Of a DNA stretch of 64,000 nt, positions 26,397 through 34,070 are shown piece after piece. Where the stretch lies: assembly GCF_014385165.1 (NCBI RefSeq), contig NZ_JACRTF010000001.1, forward strand, positions 62,001-126,000, in the 5' to 3' direction. The notes under the pieces were generated by a model. The model saw nothing but the letters and a program-made list of their open reading frames with translations. It searched no databases and was not told where the DNA came from. Every line of letters starts with the position of its first letter. Positions within the stretch are counted from its first letter, which is position 1. The position numbers and the translations under genes are program-made. This DNA is from Jilunia laotingensis (GTDB lineage: Bacteria > Bacteroidota > Bacteroidia > Bacteroidales > Bacteroidaceae).

Positions 26397-26678
26397 TTAA
26401 TCGACACCTACGATATCATTCAGTTCAGGATGCCTTTGCAACCATTTCACTGCATAAGAACAGGTTGCTTTCGGTTTTAAACCATTTGCCAAAGCATAAT
26501 CATAAGCAGCTTTCACAAGCGCAGCCGCAATTCCATTACCCTCCAAAGGACGGGGGACGATGGTATGGATTATATCCAGACATCCGTTCAACAAACGGTA
26601 TTGTACAAAAGCCGTCCGGCCTTCTATTTCAGTTTTGAACATTCTCTGTTCGGGCACATGAATAATCTCAAATTCCAT
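26397..26678 (-). CDS. YjdJ-like short GNAT N-acetyltransferase
   Basis: 93 residues, the short GNAT_2 or YjdJ type. The motif VPRPLEGNGIAAALVKAAYDYA (acetyl-CoA loop) and the C-terminal CSYAVKWLQRHPEL with its conserved cysteine-tyrosine are characteristic. It would transfer acetyl from acetyl-CoA; the acceptor is not known. It lies 31 bases downstream of the epimerase-lipocalin gene on the same strand, so the two are probably cotranscribed. Confidence 0.88.
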   Translation of the reverse strand: MEFEIIHVPEQRMFKTEIEGRTAFVQYRLLNGCLDIIHTIVPRPLEGNGIAAALVKAAYDYALANGLKPKATCSYAVKWLQRHPELNDIVGVD

Positions 26679-26709
26679 AACTCAATCTATTTACTGGTTC
26701 TACATATCT

Positions 26710-28020
26710 TTAAATCTGCTCAATCCACATCAGCTTTCCCGTATCATACCCACGCTGTGCGGCTGCATGCAGCAATTTCTTCTTTATATCTTCGGGCAAA
26801 TGAGGCGTACGGCTCAATATCCACAAATACTTGTCGGAACGGCTTCCGATAAGAGCATAGTTATACCCTACGGTATCCAATTCCAAAACATAATAATCGG
26901 AATAAAACCAAAGGAAGAAGGAAACCTTCAACCGTCCCGGAAATGCCGGATCGGGAACATAAGCCTTACCGATCGCCTTTTTATGTATCTTTTTGCCTTC
27001 CTCGTTGCGAACTCCCTCATTCTCCACACGCAAAGTTCCATTGGGCAGCAATGTGTAAGTAGCCGTCACCTCCGACATGCCACGTTTAAAGCGATGATCG
27101 TAACGGGCTATCTCATACCAACGCCCTAAATAACGCTTCAAATCAAGTTCGTCCACTGTAGTGCGATCTGTACCCGAAAAGAGTTTTTCTAATGTAGGTG
27201 TCTCAAACCGGAAATTCATTTCCTTCAGCCGTGTGGGACGGACAGATGGTCCTGTGGTAAGAAAGGAGGCCGCTTCACCATACATGAAACGAAACACGAA
27301 CTTTGGCACAATGAGCGTCAACCCTGCATTGTAAGCTTTTGACATGGCTTTAGTAAAAGCCCATTGCGAAACTTGCTGAGGTGCCACCAAGTTCACCACC
27401 CCGCTGACAGATTCATTATGGATGATAAAATCCATTGCCCGGCAAAGGTCACGTATGTCTATCCACGGAAATGGTTGAGTTCCCGGGCCAATGGCTGTTC
27501 CTATTTTTGCTAACTTCAACGGCCTCAACATCTGTACCATTGCGCCTCCGTCCGGAGAGATGACAATGCCGAAACGGGTGATGACAAGACGAGTCTGCGA
27601 TGGACAACGCCGTGCCTCCTTCTCCCATGCATAACACAAATCAGCAAGAAATCCCCCACCCCGGGTATTGGTATATTCGTCACTATCTCCTTCCGTCGGA
27701 TAAATCCCTACGGCAGAAGCAGAGATCAGGACTTTCGGTTTGGTACGCACAGCGTTCAACGCACTGATAATGCGGTGTGTCACGCGGATTCGGCTGTCAT
27801 AGAGTTCACGCTTATGCTCCGGTGTCCAACGCTTACTGATGGGTGCCCCCGCCAGATTGATCACCACATCACAGTGCGACAGCGCTTGGGTCAGATATCC
27901 CAGCATACCTTCACGAAACATGGGCCGTGCCAGAGGTATTACCCGGTGCCCGCGCTCCGTGAAGTATGCTGTGAGATGTCTGCCTATGAAGCCGCTGGCT
28001 CCGCTGATTGCTATATTCAT
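26710..28020 (-). CDS. TIGR01777 SDR epimerase fused to a bacterial lipocalin
   Basis: 436 residues in two domains. Residues 1-285 are an atypical extended SDR of the TIGR01777 type: MNIAISGASGFIGRHLTAYF, DVVINLAGAPISKRW, SASAVGIYPTEGD and PWIDIRDLCRAM. Residues about 292-436 are a Blc-type lipocalin: LKRYLGRWYEIARYDHRFKRG (the GxWYEIAR signature), KVSFFLWFYSDYYVLELD, and YLWILSRTPHLPEDIKKKL. Blc itself is an outer-membrane lipoprotein, whereas TIGR01777 proteins are cytoplasmic; the fusion carries no signal peptide, so it is probably cytoplasmic. The joint function, perhaps modification of a lipid or lipophilic ligand held by the barrel, is inference. The frame is continuous across the junction. 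Confidence 0.9.
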   Translation of the reverse strand: MNIAISGASGFIGRHLTAYFTERGHRVIPLARPMFREGMLGYLTQALSHCDVVINLAGAPISKRWTPEHKRELYDSRIRVTHRIISALNAVRTKPKVLISASAVGIYPTEGDSDEYTNTRGGGFLADLCYAWEKEARRCPSQTRLVITRFGIVISPDGGAMVQMLRPLKLAKIGTAIGPGTQPFPWIDIRDLCRAMDFIIHNESVSGVVNLVAPQQVSQWAFTKAMSKAYNAGLTLIVPKFVFRFMYGEAASFLTTGPSVRPTRLKEMNFRFETPTLEKLFSGTDRTTVDELDLKRYLGRWYEIARYDHRFKRGMSEVTATYTLLPNGTLRVENEGVRNEEGKKIHKKAIGKAYVPDPAFPGRLKVSFFLWFYSDYYVLELDTVGYNYALIGSRSDKYLWILSRTPHLPEDIKKKLLHAAAQRGYDTGKLMWIEQI

Positions 28021-28100
28021 TGCGATGATACGTTTTCTTAATATATACTACAGAACGTATTAAAAGCAGGAAAAGTTCTTTGCAGGAAACGAAATGGGAT

Positions 28101-28108
28101 TATCTTTG
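28101..28108 (+). promoter_or_regulatory. Promoter -7 box ahead of the glycosylase remnant
   Basis: TATCTTTG fits TAnnTTTG, 49 bases before the remnant's ATG at 28158. It may be left over from the intact gene. Confidence 0.45.
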
Positions 28109-28157
28109 CACGCATGAAAGCGAAAAACGCTACTGCATCCCTAAAAAAACTCTTGCC

Positions 28158-28265
28158 ATGATTGAAGCACCCGAAGCCCGTTACCTGACCGAACAGTTGA
28201 GTCACCTTGTAAAAGGTAACTACCTCTAAGGCAGTATTTATCACTGCCGGGGTGCCAGCAATTAA
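28158..28265 (+). pseudogene. Fpg/Nei-type DNA glycosylase remnant
   Basis: The frame begins MIEAPEARYLTEQLSHLVKG, like the N terminus of Bacteroidetes formamidopyrimidine-DNA glycosylases (MIExPEA, with the catalytic Pro shifted to follow the Glu). After NYL and an in-frame TAA at 28227 the same frame continues GSIYHCRGAS, which resembles the C-terminal zinc-finger end YLGGSIYYCPGCQ of the same family. A full gene is about 250 codons, so about 200 codons are missing between the two ends. This looks like an old internal deletion plus a nonsense change. The call rests on two short matches. Confidence 0.5.
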
Positions 28266-28445
28266 GCAATAATCTGTAAAAGCCGATCCTTTCCTGACAG
28301 AAAGATCAAAAATACACCTATTTCCTAACATAGACTTTTAAATAAAACTCCAGATAAATAGCCCTCTTCTCTTCCGGATGAAATAATATGCAAGAAAGGA
28401 CAGAGAAAAGGTTATAAATATACGGTAAAGATAGATTCATATACC

Positions 28446-28533
28446 CTTCATCGGTGAGCAACTGTCTCTTCATCGGTAAGCAACCGTCCCTTCATCGGTG
28501 AGCAACCGCCCCTTCATCGGTGAGGAAGTAGTC
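28446..28533. repeat. 22-bp-period intergenic repeat array, inverted CACCGATGAAG
   Basis: Four units start at 28446, 28468, 28490 and 28512, exactly 22 bases apart, each with the core CTTCATCGGT(G/A)AG. Read on the minus strand the core is CACCGATGAAG, nearly that of the array at 6700. The fill between cores is more conserved here (GCAACnGnCC). An extra, inverted single core (CACCGAAGAG) lies just after, near 28540. Confidence 0.8.
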
Positions 28534-28901
28534 GAACATCACCGAAGAGATGCTTGAGAAGTCATCAGTAGACAGAAACAGGACTATTTTTCTCCAGTCG
28601 TCCGATAAGAACGACCGATTTTAAAGCAACAAAAAGATCGGAGAATAGCAAGTTTCGCATCTTTTATCAGCAAAATACGAAACATGCCCAATGATATGCG
28701 CACCAAACGGACATTCGGTTTCCTTTTTAATATTCCACTATTTAAAATAGAGTGAGTTTTTCAAACTTATCAACCAAAGGCACGGAAAAATGTTATCTAT
28801 AAGCGATAGAAAATACAAATTGTCATTTTGACCAATCTCCCTGGTTAAGTTTAAAAAGAAAATATGTATCTTTACATCCCACAATAAAATTAAGAAGTCA
28901 A

Positions 28902-29879
28902 ATGAAACCTATACGTACCAACTATATCATCGGATTTGCGCTTGCCCTCTGTGCCGGAGCCGCCATTCCTTTCCTCATCGGCAGCATTCAGCCCGGTGAG
29001 CCTCATTCCATCAAATCCGAAGTACCCTATTGCGTCACTCCTCCCAGCGTACCGGAAGAGGCAGTATTTGACGGGAAAACCATCGATCTGCGCCGCTACG
29101 ACCGTCATGAACGGATGGACAGGGAAATGATGGCTTTCACCTATATGCATTCCACTACCATGTTAATGCTGAAACGCGCCAACCGGTATTTCCCTGTCAT
29201 CGAACCTATATTGAAGGCTAACGGCATTCCGGACGATTTCAAATATCTCATGGTCATCGAAAGTAGCCTTAATCCCATCGCCCGCTCCCCGTCGGGAGCC
29301 GCTGGACTATGGCAGATCATGCCCGCCACCGGTCGTGAATTCGGACTTGAAGTAAACGATAACGTAGATGAACGTTATAATATAAGGAAAGCCACCATGG
29401 CCGCCTGCGATTACTTCAAACAGGCTTATGCCAAATATGGCGACTGGATATCCGTTTCCGCTGCCTATAATGCTGGCCAAGGCCGCATCTCCACCGAATT
29501 GGATAAACAACTGGCAGATCATGCAATGGATCTCTGGCTTGTGGAAGAGACTTCCCGTTACATGTTCCGCCTGTTGGCTGCAAAAGAGATATTCAACAAC
29601 CCACAGCGGTACGGTTTTCTTCTGAAACGGGAACATTTGTATCCACAAATACCTTATAAGGAAGTAATTGTGGACACCGAAATAGCCAATCTGGACGAAT
29701 ATGCCCAGCAAAACGGAATCACTTATGCCCAACTTCGTGATGCGAATCCTTGGCTCCGCGCCCATTCGTTAAAGAACAAAAGCGGGAAACGGTATGTTAT
29801 CCATATACCGACGCAGGAAGGCATGAACTATAACCCGAAAAAGACAGTTCCGCACAACCCGAAGTGGGTGATTGATTAG
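28902..29879 (+). CDS. Lytic transglycosylase (GH23, MltD-like)
   Basis: 325 residues. An N-terminal hydrophobic segment (10-28) is a signal anchor. The transglycosylase SLT domain has YLMVIESSLNPIARSPSGAAGLWQIMPATGREFGL with the catalytic Glu near residue 123, then YNAGQGRIS. The C-terminal part (about 255-315), IANLDEYAQQNGITYAQLRDANPWL, resembles a LysM-like peptidoglycan-binding unit. It cleaves peptidoglycan glycan strands to 1,6-anhydro ends in the periplasm. TATCTTTA at 28866 may be its weaker promoter. The stop overlaps the upstream extension of the next frame, not its chosen ATG. Confidence 0.92.
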   Translation: MKPIRTNYIIGFALALCAGAAIPFLIGSIQPGEPHSIKSEVPYCVTPPSVPEEAVFDGKTIDLRRYDRHERMDREMMAFTYMHSTTMLMLKRANRYFPVIEPILKANGIPDDFKYLMVIESSLNPIARSPSGAAGLWQIMPATGREFGLEVNDNVDERYNIRKATMAACDYFKQAYAKYGDWISVSAAYNAGQGRISTELDKQLADHAMDLWLVEETSRYMFRLLAAKEIFNNPQRYGFLLKREHLYPQIPYKEVIVDTEIANLDEYAQQNGITYAQLRDANPWLRAHSLKNKSGKRYVIHIPTQEGMNYNPKKTVPHNPKWVID

Positions 29880-29913
29880 ATGTTCTAATCATTTGATTTA
29901 TCAAACAGGATTT

Positions 29914-30771
29914 ATGAAACTCAAGGATCGACTCAATCATTTTCTGCACAATCAGGCGTTGAAACATAAGTTGTATGTCATCATTTTCGAGTCCGATACT
30001 CCGGCAGGGAAGTTGTTTGACGTGGTTCTCATCGTTTGCATCATCCTAAGCATACTGCTTGCTATAATCGAAAGCCTGCAAGGACTTCCTTCCTGGCTTT
30101 CAACTCCTTTTGTCATACTCGAATACCTGTTCACAGCCTTCTTCACCTTCGAGTATATCACCCGGATTTACTGTTCACCGAATCCACGCAAATACATCTT
30201 CAGTTTTTTCGGCATCATCGACTTATTGGCAACTCTGCCCCTCTATCTCGCTTTCTTTCTGCCGGGAGCAAGATACCTGTTAGTGATCCGGGCTTTCCGC
30301 ATCATCCGGGTATTTCGTATTTTCAAACTTTTCAATTTCTGGATGGAAGGTGAAAGGTTGCTCACTTCATTGAAAGAGAGTAGCAAGAAGATTGCGGTAT
30401 TTTTTCTCTTTGTCGTCATCCTGGTAACCGCCATCGGCACACTGATGTACATGATAGAAGGTACCCAGCCCAATACGCAGTTCAACAACATCCCCAATAG
30501 CATCTACTGGGCAATAGTAACCATGACAACCGTGGGCTACGGTGATATCACTCCCGCTACCGCACTCGGAAAGTTCCTTTCTGCATGTGTCATGCTGATA
30601 GGCTATACCATCATTGCGGTTCCTACAGGCATCGTTTCCGTTTCGATGATGAAAGAGTACAAGAAATTGAAAGGCTTTGCATGCCCCAACTGCCAAAAGA
30701 CAGGACATGAAGAGAACGCCACATACTGCAAATACTGCGGGCACTTGTTACATCCGGACGAGAAAAAGTAA
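29914..30771 (+). CDS. Voltage-gated-type potassium channel with C-terminal zinc ribbon
   Basis: 286 residues from the ATG at 29914; the frame is open 14 codons further upstream without merit. Six transmembrane helices are visible. The S4-like helix RAFRIIRVFRIFKLF has regularly spaced arginines. The selectivity filter TTVGYGDITP lies at about 208-217 in the pore loop. After the last helix a C-terminal zinc ribbon follows: CPNCQKTGHEENATYCKYCGH, with four cysteines. The ribbon is not part of the common Kv-type ion transporter and may bind a metal or partner as a cytoplasmic gate or assembly domain. It begins 34 bases after the transglycosylase. Confidence 0.9.
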   Translation: MKLKDRLNHFLHNQALKHKLYVIIFESDTPAGKLFDVVLIVCIILSILLAIIESLQGLPSWLSTPFVILEYLFTAFFTFEYITRIYCSPNPRKYIFSFFGIIDLLATLPLYLAFFLPGARYLLVIRAFRIIRVFRIFKLFNFWMEGERLLTSLKESSKKIAVFFLFVVILVTAIGTLMYMIEGTQPNTQFNNIPNSIYWAIVTMTTVGYGDITPATALGKFLSACVMLIGYTIIAVPTGIVSVSMMKEYKKLKGFACPNCQKTGHEENATYCKYCGHLLHPDEKK

Positions 30772-30780
30772 ACGCAACGG

Positions 30781-31212
30781 TCAAAGATACCAATGCGTCC
30801 GTCTTTTATACCCCAAATACGCCTGAGAAGCTCTTTTGCGCCTTTCCATCCTCCGGCTTGTCCATTCCGCAATCCATAAGAGCAGACAGCCAATTGCGTA
30901 GCATACGATATCCAGCCAGTCGAAAGTAGAACCCAGAACAATCCGGGCAAACACGTTACCAGACAAGCCCAGCATGTCAGCAAACTGAAAATACTGAAGC
31001 ACCTCTATGAAACAGGCAAACGAAAACACATAGACCGGCAACCAAACTAAAGAGCGGGGGATGAAAATCCTTATAAAGAAGTAAATAAGTAGCACTACCA
31101 ACACATCACCGATATAAGGACGGACAAAAGCATCATGAACGTATGCCCCGATAAAGAATTCTATTATCAGCAGGACAAGAAAACATAGCAGATAGATCAA
31201 TCTTTTCTTCAT
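30781..31212 (-). CDS. DUF2809 family membrane protein
   Basis: 143 residues with four hydrophobic helices. FIGAYVHDAFVRPYIGDVLVV and the later FDWLDIVCYAIGCLLLW match DUF2809, distantly VanZ-like, whose function is unknown. A highly basic C terminus (RRMERRKRASQAYLGYKRR) lies in the cytoplasm. It converges with the potassium channel gene, separated by 9 bases, and has its own TACTTTTG box. Confidence 0.85.
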   Translation of the reverse strand: MKKRLIYLLCFLVLLIIEFFIGAYVHDAFVRPYIGDVLVVLLIYFFIRIFIPRSLVWLPVYVFSFACFIEVLQYFQFADMLGLSGNVFARIVLGSTFDWLDIVCYAIGCLLLWIAEWTSRRMERRKRASQAYLGYKRRTHWYL

Positions 31213-31251
31213 ATCAACATTTTATGCAGGTAGGCACTAATCTTTTGACTG

Positions 31252-31259
31252 CAAAAGTA
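31252..31259 (-). promoter_or_regulatory. Promoter -7 box of the DUF2809 gene
   Basis: On the minus strand TACTTTTG fits TAnnTTTG, 39 bases before the ATG at 31212. Confidence 0.6.
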
Positions 31260-31336
31260 CGTTATTTATTAAAACAATCGTATCTTTAGGAGGTAATTTA
31301 ATGAAATAAAAACAAGATAGAAAGGAGGCAACACAT

Positions 31337-32005
31337 ATGACACTGGATTTTGACTTCGCATTAAGATTATTGGTGGCGGGAATATTGGGAGCCGTGATCG
31401 GTTTGGACAGGGAATATCGGGCAAAAGAAGCCGGATACCGTACTCACTTCCTGGTATCACTGGGTAGTGCTTTGATCATGATCGTTTCACAATACGGATT
31501 TCAGGATATTATAAAGGAAAGCAGCGTGACACTCGATCCAAGCCGTGTTGCCGCACAAGTAGTGAGCGGCATCGGATTTATCGGTGCGGGAACCATCATT
31601 TTCCAGAAACAGATAGTCCGTGGCCTGACCACTGCCGCTGGATTATGGGCGACAGCCGGAATAGGTCTGGCGATCGGAGGAGGTATGTATATACTCGGCA
31701 TCTCGGCTACCGTGCTGACACTCATCGGACTCGAAGCTCTGAGCCTGATATTTAAAAGGTTGGGAATGAAAAGTTATATGATTTCGTTTTCTACAGACAA
31801 TAAAGATATCCTGAAGGCCATTACCGACAAGTTCAATACCCGATCTTATACCATCGTTTCTTATCAGGTGGAAAAACAAGGATATAAAGATTCCATAATA
31901 TATCAAGTGACGATGGTTTTAAAATCGAAGAAGCATTATGACGAAGGGCATTTGCTGTCCTTATTACAGGAATTTCCGGACATACTGGTGAACAGTATCG
32001 AATGA
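31337..32005 (+). CDS. MgtC/SapB family protein
   Basis: 222 residues. The N-terminal half (about 1-130) has five hydrophobic helices with the MgtC motifs GAVIGLDREYRAKEAGYRTHFLV, SGIGFIGAGTIIF and GLTTAAGLWATAGIGLAIG. The C terminus (about 140-222) is a soluble ACT-like domain. MgtC-type proteins affect magnesium homeostasis and, in pathogens, survival in macrophages. The variant with a C-terminal domain is common in gut anaerobes. TATCTTTA at 31281-31288 is a possible weak promoter. Confidence 0.92.
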   Translation: MTLDFDFALRLLVAGILGAVIGLDREYRAKEAGYRTHFLVSLGSALIMIVSQYGFQDIIKESSVTLDPSRVAAQVVSGIGFIGAGTIIFQKQIVRGLTTAAGLWATAGIGLAIGGGMYILGISATVLTLIGLEALSLIFKRLGMKSYMISFSTDNKDILKAITDKFNTRSYTIVSYQVEKQGYKDSIIYQVTMVLKSKKHYDEGHLLSLLQEFPDILVNSIE

Positions 32006-32008
32006 AGT

Positions 32009-32788
32009 TTATTTCTGTTTCTCCGTAATATACTTCCAATAGCGTACCGGCATATCCTGTTTATGTTTTCTCGGATTGAGTCTCTCTTTGATGGTGATAG
32101 ATTTGAAATAGGTTTTCCATAAACGCTGGAAGAGTTTCTCATCCTTATCCATCAGCGTTTCATCCAGCATACCGGTGATAAGATGGGAGGTACTGCTTTC
32201 ATCGTCAAAAGTTACCTCTTCCACCGTCTGCAAATCGTAATAATACCCATAACGTCGCTTCATATCATAGATCAGCCATTTCTGATCGGCAAAACGGTCT
32301 TTGAAATGGTTGACAACAAGAGGCAACGCATTGTGTTGCGGTTCAAAAGCAGCAAAGAAAGTACCGTCAGCAGCTTTCTGAAAACGCACAAACTGCACCA
32401 TACGGAGCCGTTCCCAATCCACACGTTTCCATATCCGTGAAAGTTCCAACACATCGGGATCACTGAAATTGGTTTCTATAGACCTCGGAGAATCGATTGC
32501 TTTCCGGATGTAACGAAACAATAGCATACCTACCTCGGGGAGTTCCGAAAGCCAGCACCACGTAAGTGACGAAAGGGCGGACGAAGATAACTTCTTCTGC
32601 AATCCGCGCCAGACGCGTCCGGCCTTCTCTTCATCGGTAATCACGGTGAAAGACTCTTCATAAAACAAAGGTAAAGCATCTCCTGCCGAAAGCAGCAAAT
32701 CCGGGAAAGTCTTGCGGTTGTAAGCATCGAACACAGCGGTCAGCAATCCCTCAAAGGTCTTATCGTAGATAAATATATTCATAGGCAC
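32009..32788 (-). CDS. DUF4130 / TIGR03915 DNA-metabolism protein
   Basis: 259 residues, no membrane segment. The start MNIFIYDKTFEGLLTAVFDAY (from 32782, or MPMN from 32788) and the C-terminal KLFQRLWKTYFKSITIKERLNPRKHKQDMPVRYWKYITE match TIGR03915, the SAM-associated putative DNA-metabolism protein, whose C-terminal DUF4130 is related to uracil-DNA-glycosylase-type proteins. It is always found next to the TIGR03916 radical SAM protein, which is the upstream neighbour here (16 bases). Together they are thought to repair or modify DNA; the chemistry is not known. Confidence 0.9.
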   Translation of the reverse strand: MPMNIFIYDKTFEGLLTAVFDAYNRKTFPDLLLSAGDALPLFYEESFTVITDEEKAGRVWRGLQKKLSSSALSSLTWCWLSELPEVGMLLFRYIRKAIDSPRSIETNFSDPDVLELSRIWKRVDWERLRMVQFVRFQKAADGTFFAAFEPQHNALPLVVNHFKDRFADQKWLIYDMKRRYGYYYDLQTVEEVTFDDESSTSHLITGMLDETLMDKDEKLFQRLWKTYFKSITIKERLNPRKHKQDMPVRYWKYITEKQK

Positions 32789-32804
32789 TATCTAAACGGA
32801 CGTT

Positions 32805-34070
32805 CTAATCTTGAAAATCAAGCAACAATTGATTCTCGTCTATTTTCTTTTTATGGGATTTCGGGATCAGCAAACTGCGTACAGTTTGCGGTGTCATCTC
32901 ATTTACCGTCTTCATAGGAAGTTCACTGCAAGTAATGAAATACTGAGCTTTTTTCATCACCACTCCTATTTTTTTAAGCTGATAATAACCCAGTCTGGAA
33001 TAACGCCGTGATGCCACAATTAGTTTGGCGGACTTTACCCCAAGTCCCGGAATGCGAAGCAACATTTCATAATCGGCACGGTTGATATCTACCGGGAACT
33101 GCTCAGGATGCCGGAGTGCCCATGACAGTTTCGGATCAATCTCCAGATCGAGGTCAGGATAAGAGTCGTCCACAATCTCATCCACTTTAAATTCATAAAA
33201 ACGCATCAGCCAGTCCGCTTGATAAAGGCGGTGTTCACGCACAAGAGGAGGTTGCTTCAAGGCAGGCAACCTGGTATCGTACGTATTCACGGAGATATAA
33301 CCCGAATAATAGACGCGCTTCATGGTAGGCCGCTGATAAAGGGCGGAAGAGAGAAAAAGGATGTCTTTATCTGTCTCCGCCGTAGCACCTACGATCATCT
33401 GAGTGCTTTGTCCGGCAGGTGCAAAACGGGGAGCATGACGAAATTTCCTCCGTTCTTCACTACTTTCCAACACTCCTTGCTGTATGTAGCTCATCGGTGC
33501 AAACACACTTTTATGATCCTTTTCCGGAGCAAGTCTCTTCAAATTCTCTTCTTTGGGTATTTCCACATTTACACTCAACCGGTCGGCATAGCGTCCGGCT
33601 TCGTTAACCAGTTCCCGGCTGGCACCGGGTATGCTCTTCAAATGTATATATCCATTGAAATGATGTACTTCACGGAGATCTTTGGCCACCCGGACCAAGC
33701 GCTCCATAGTATAATCCGGGTTATTGATCACTCCCGAACTCAGAAACAAGCCCTCAATATAATTGCGCCGGTAAAATTCGATTGTCAGATCCACCAATTC
33801 AGATACGGTAAGAGTGGCGCGTGGCAAGTCATTGCTCCTCCTGTTAATGCAATATGCACAATCATAAATACAATTGTTCGTCAACATGATTTTCAACAAC
33901 GAGATGCATCGCCCGTCTTCAGCAAAGCTATGACATATCCCCCAGCCTCCTACAGTGTTTCCCAAAGCACCCGGCTTATTGGAACGAACCGTACCGCTTG
34001 AGGCACATGAAACATCATATTTGGCAGACTCTGCCAATATCTTCAACTTCCCAAGAACATTTTCATTCAT
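32805..34070 (-). CDS. TIGR03916 radical SAM DNA modification/repair protein
   Basis: 421 residues. The radical SAM cysteine motif CIYDCAYC (CxxxCxxC, near residue 68) binds a 4Fe-4S cluster that cleaves SAM. The C-terminal third (about 340-380) has a helix-hairpin-helix DNA-binding motif, LLRIPGLGVKSAKLIVASRR. This pairing is the hallmark of the putative DNA modification/repair radical SAM family. Its ATG overlaps the end of the WYL regulator gene by 4 bases, and it is followed by its DUF4130 partner, so the three form one translationally coupled operon. Confidence 0.93.
   Translation of the reverse strand: MNENVLGKLKILAESAKYDVSCASSGTVRSNKPGALGNTVGGWGICHSFAEDGRCISLLKIMLTNNCIYDCAYCINRRSNDLPRATLTVSELVDLTIEFYRRNYIEGLFLSSGVINNPDYTMERLVRVAKDLREVHHFNGYIHLKSIPGASRELVNEAGRYADRLSVNVEIPKEENLKRLAPEKDHKSVFAPMSYIQQGVLESSEERRKFRHAPRFAPAGQSTQMIVGATAETDKDILFLSSALYQRPTMKRVYYSGYISVNTYDTRLPALKQPPLVREHRLYQADWLMRFYEFKVDEIVDDSYPDLDLEIDPKLSWALRHPEQFPVDINRADYEMLLRIPGLGVKSAKLIVASRRYSRLGYYQLKKIGVVMKKAQYFITCSELPMKTVNEMTPQTVRSLLIPKSHKKKIDENQLLLDFQD

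Larger units (their letters stand above)
28021..28901. other. Long divergent intergenic region
   Basis: About 880 bases between the minus-strand epimerase-lipocalin gene and the plus-strand lytic transglycosylase. It contains a promoter box, the glycosylase remnant (28158-28265) and the 22-bp-period array (28446-28533). From 28560 to 28860 nothing convincing is seen. Confidence 0.65.

Noticed and set aside
28038..28331. Minus-strand frame over the glycosylase remnant
   Set aside because: It is a shadow of the plus-strand remnant and crosses the promoter box.
33219..34001. Plus-strand open frame of 260 codons
   Set aside because: It is antisense to the clear radical SAM gene with its cysteine motif and has no family resemblance.
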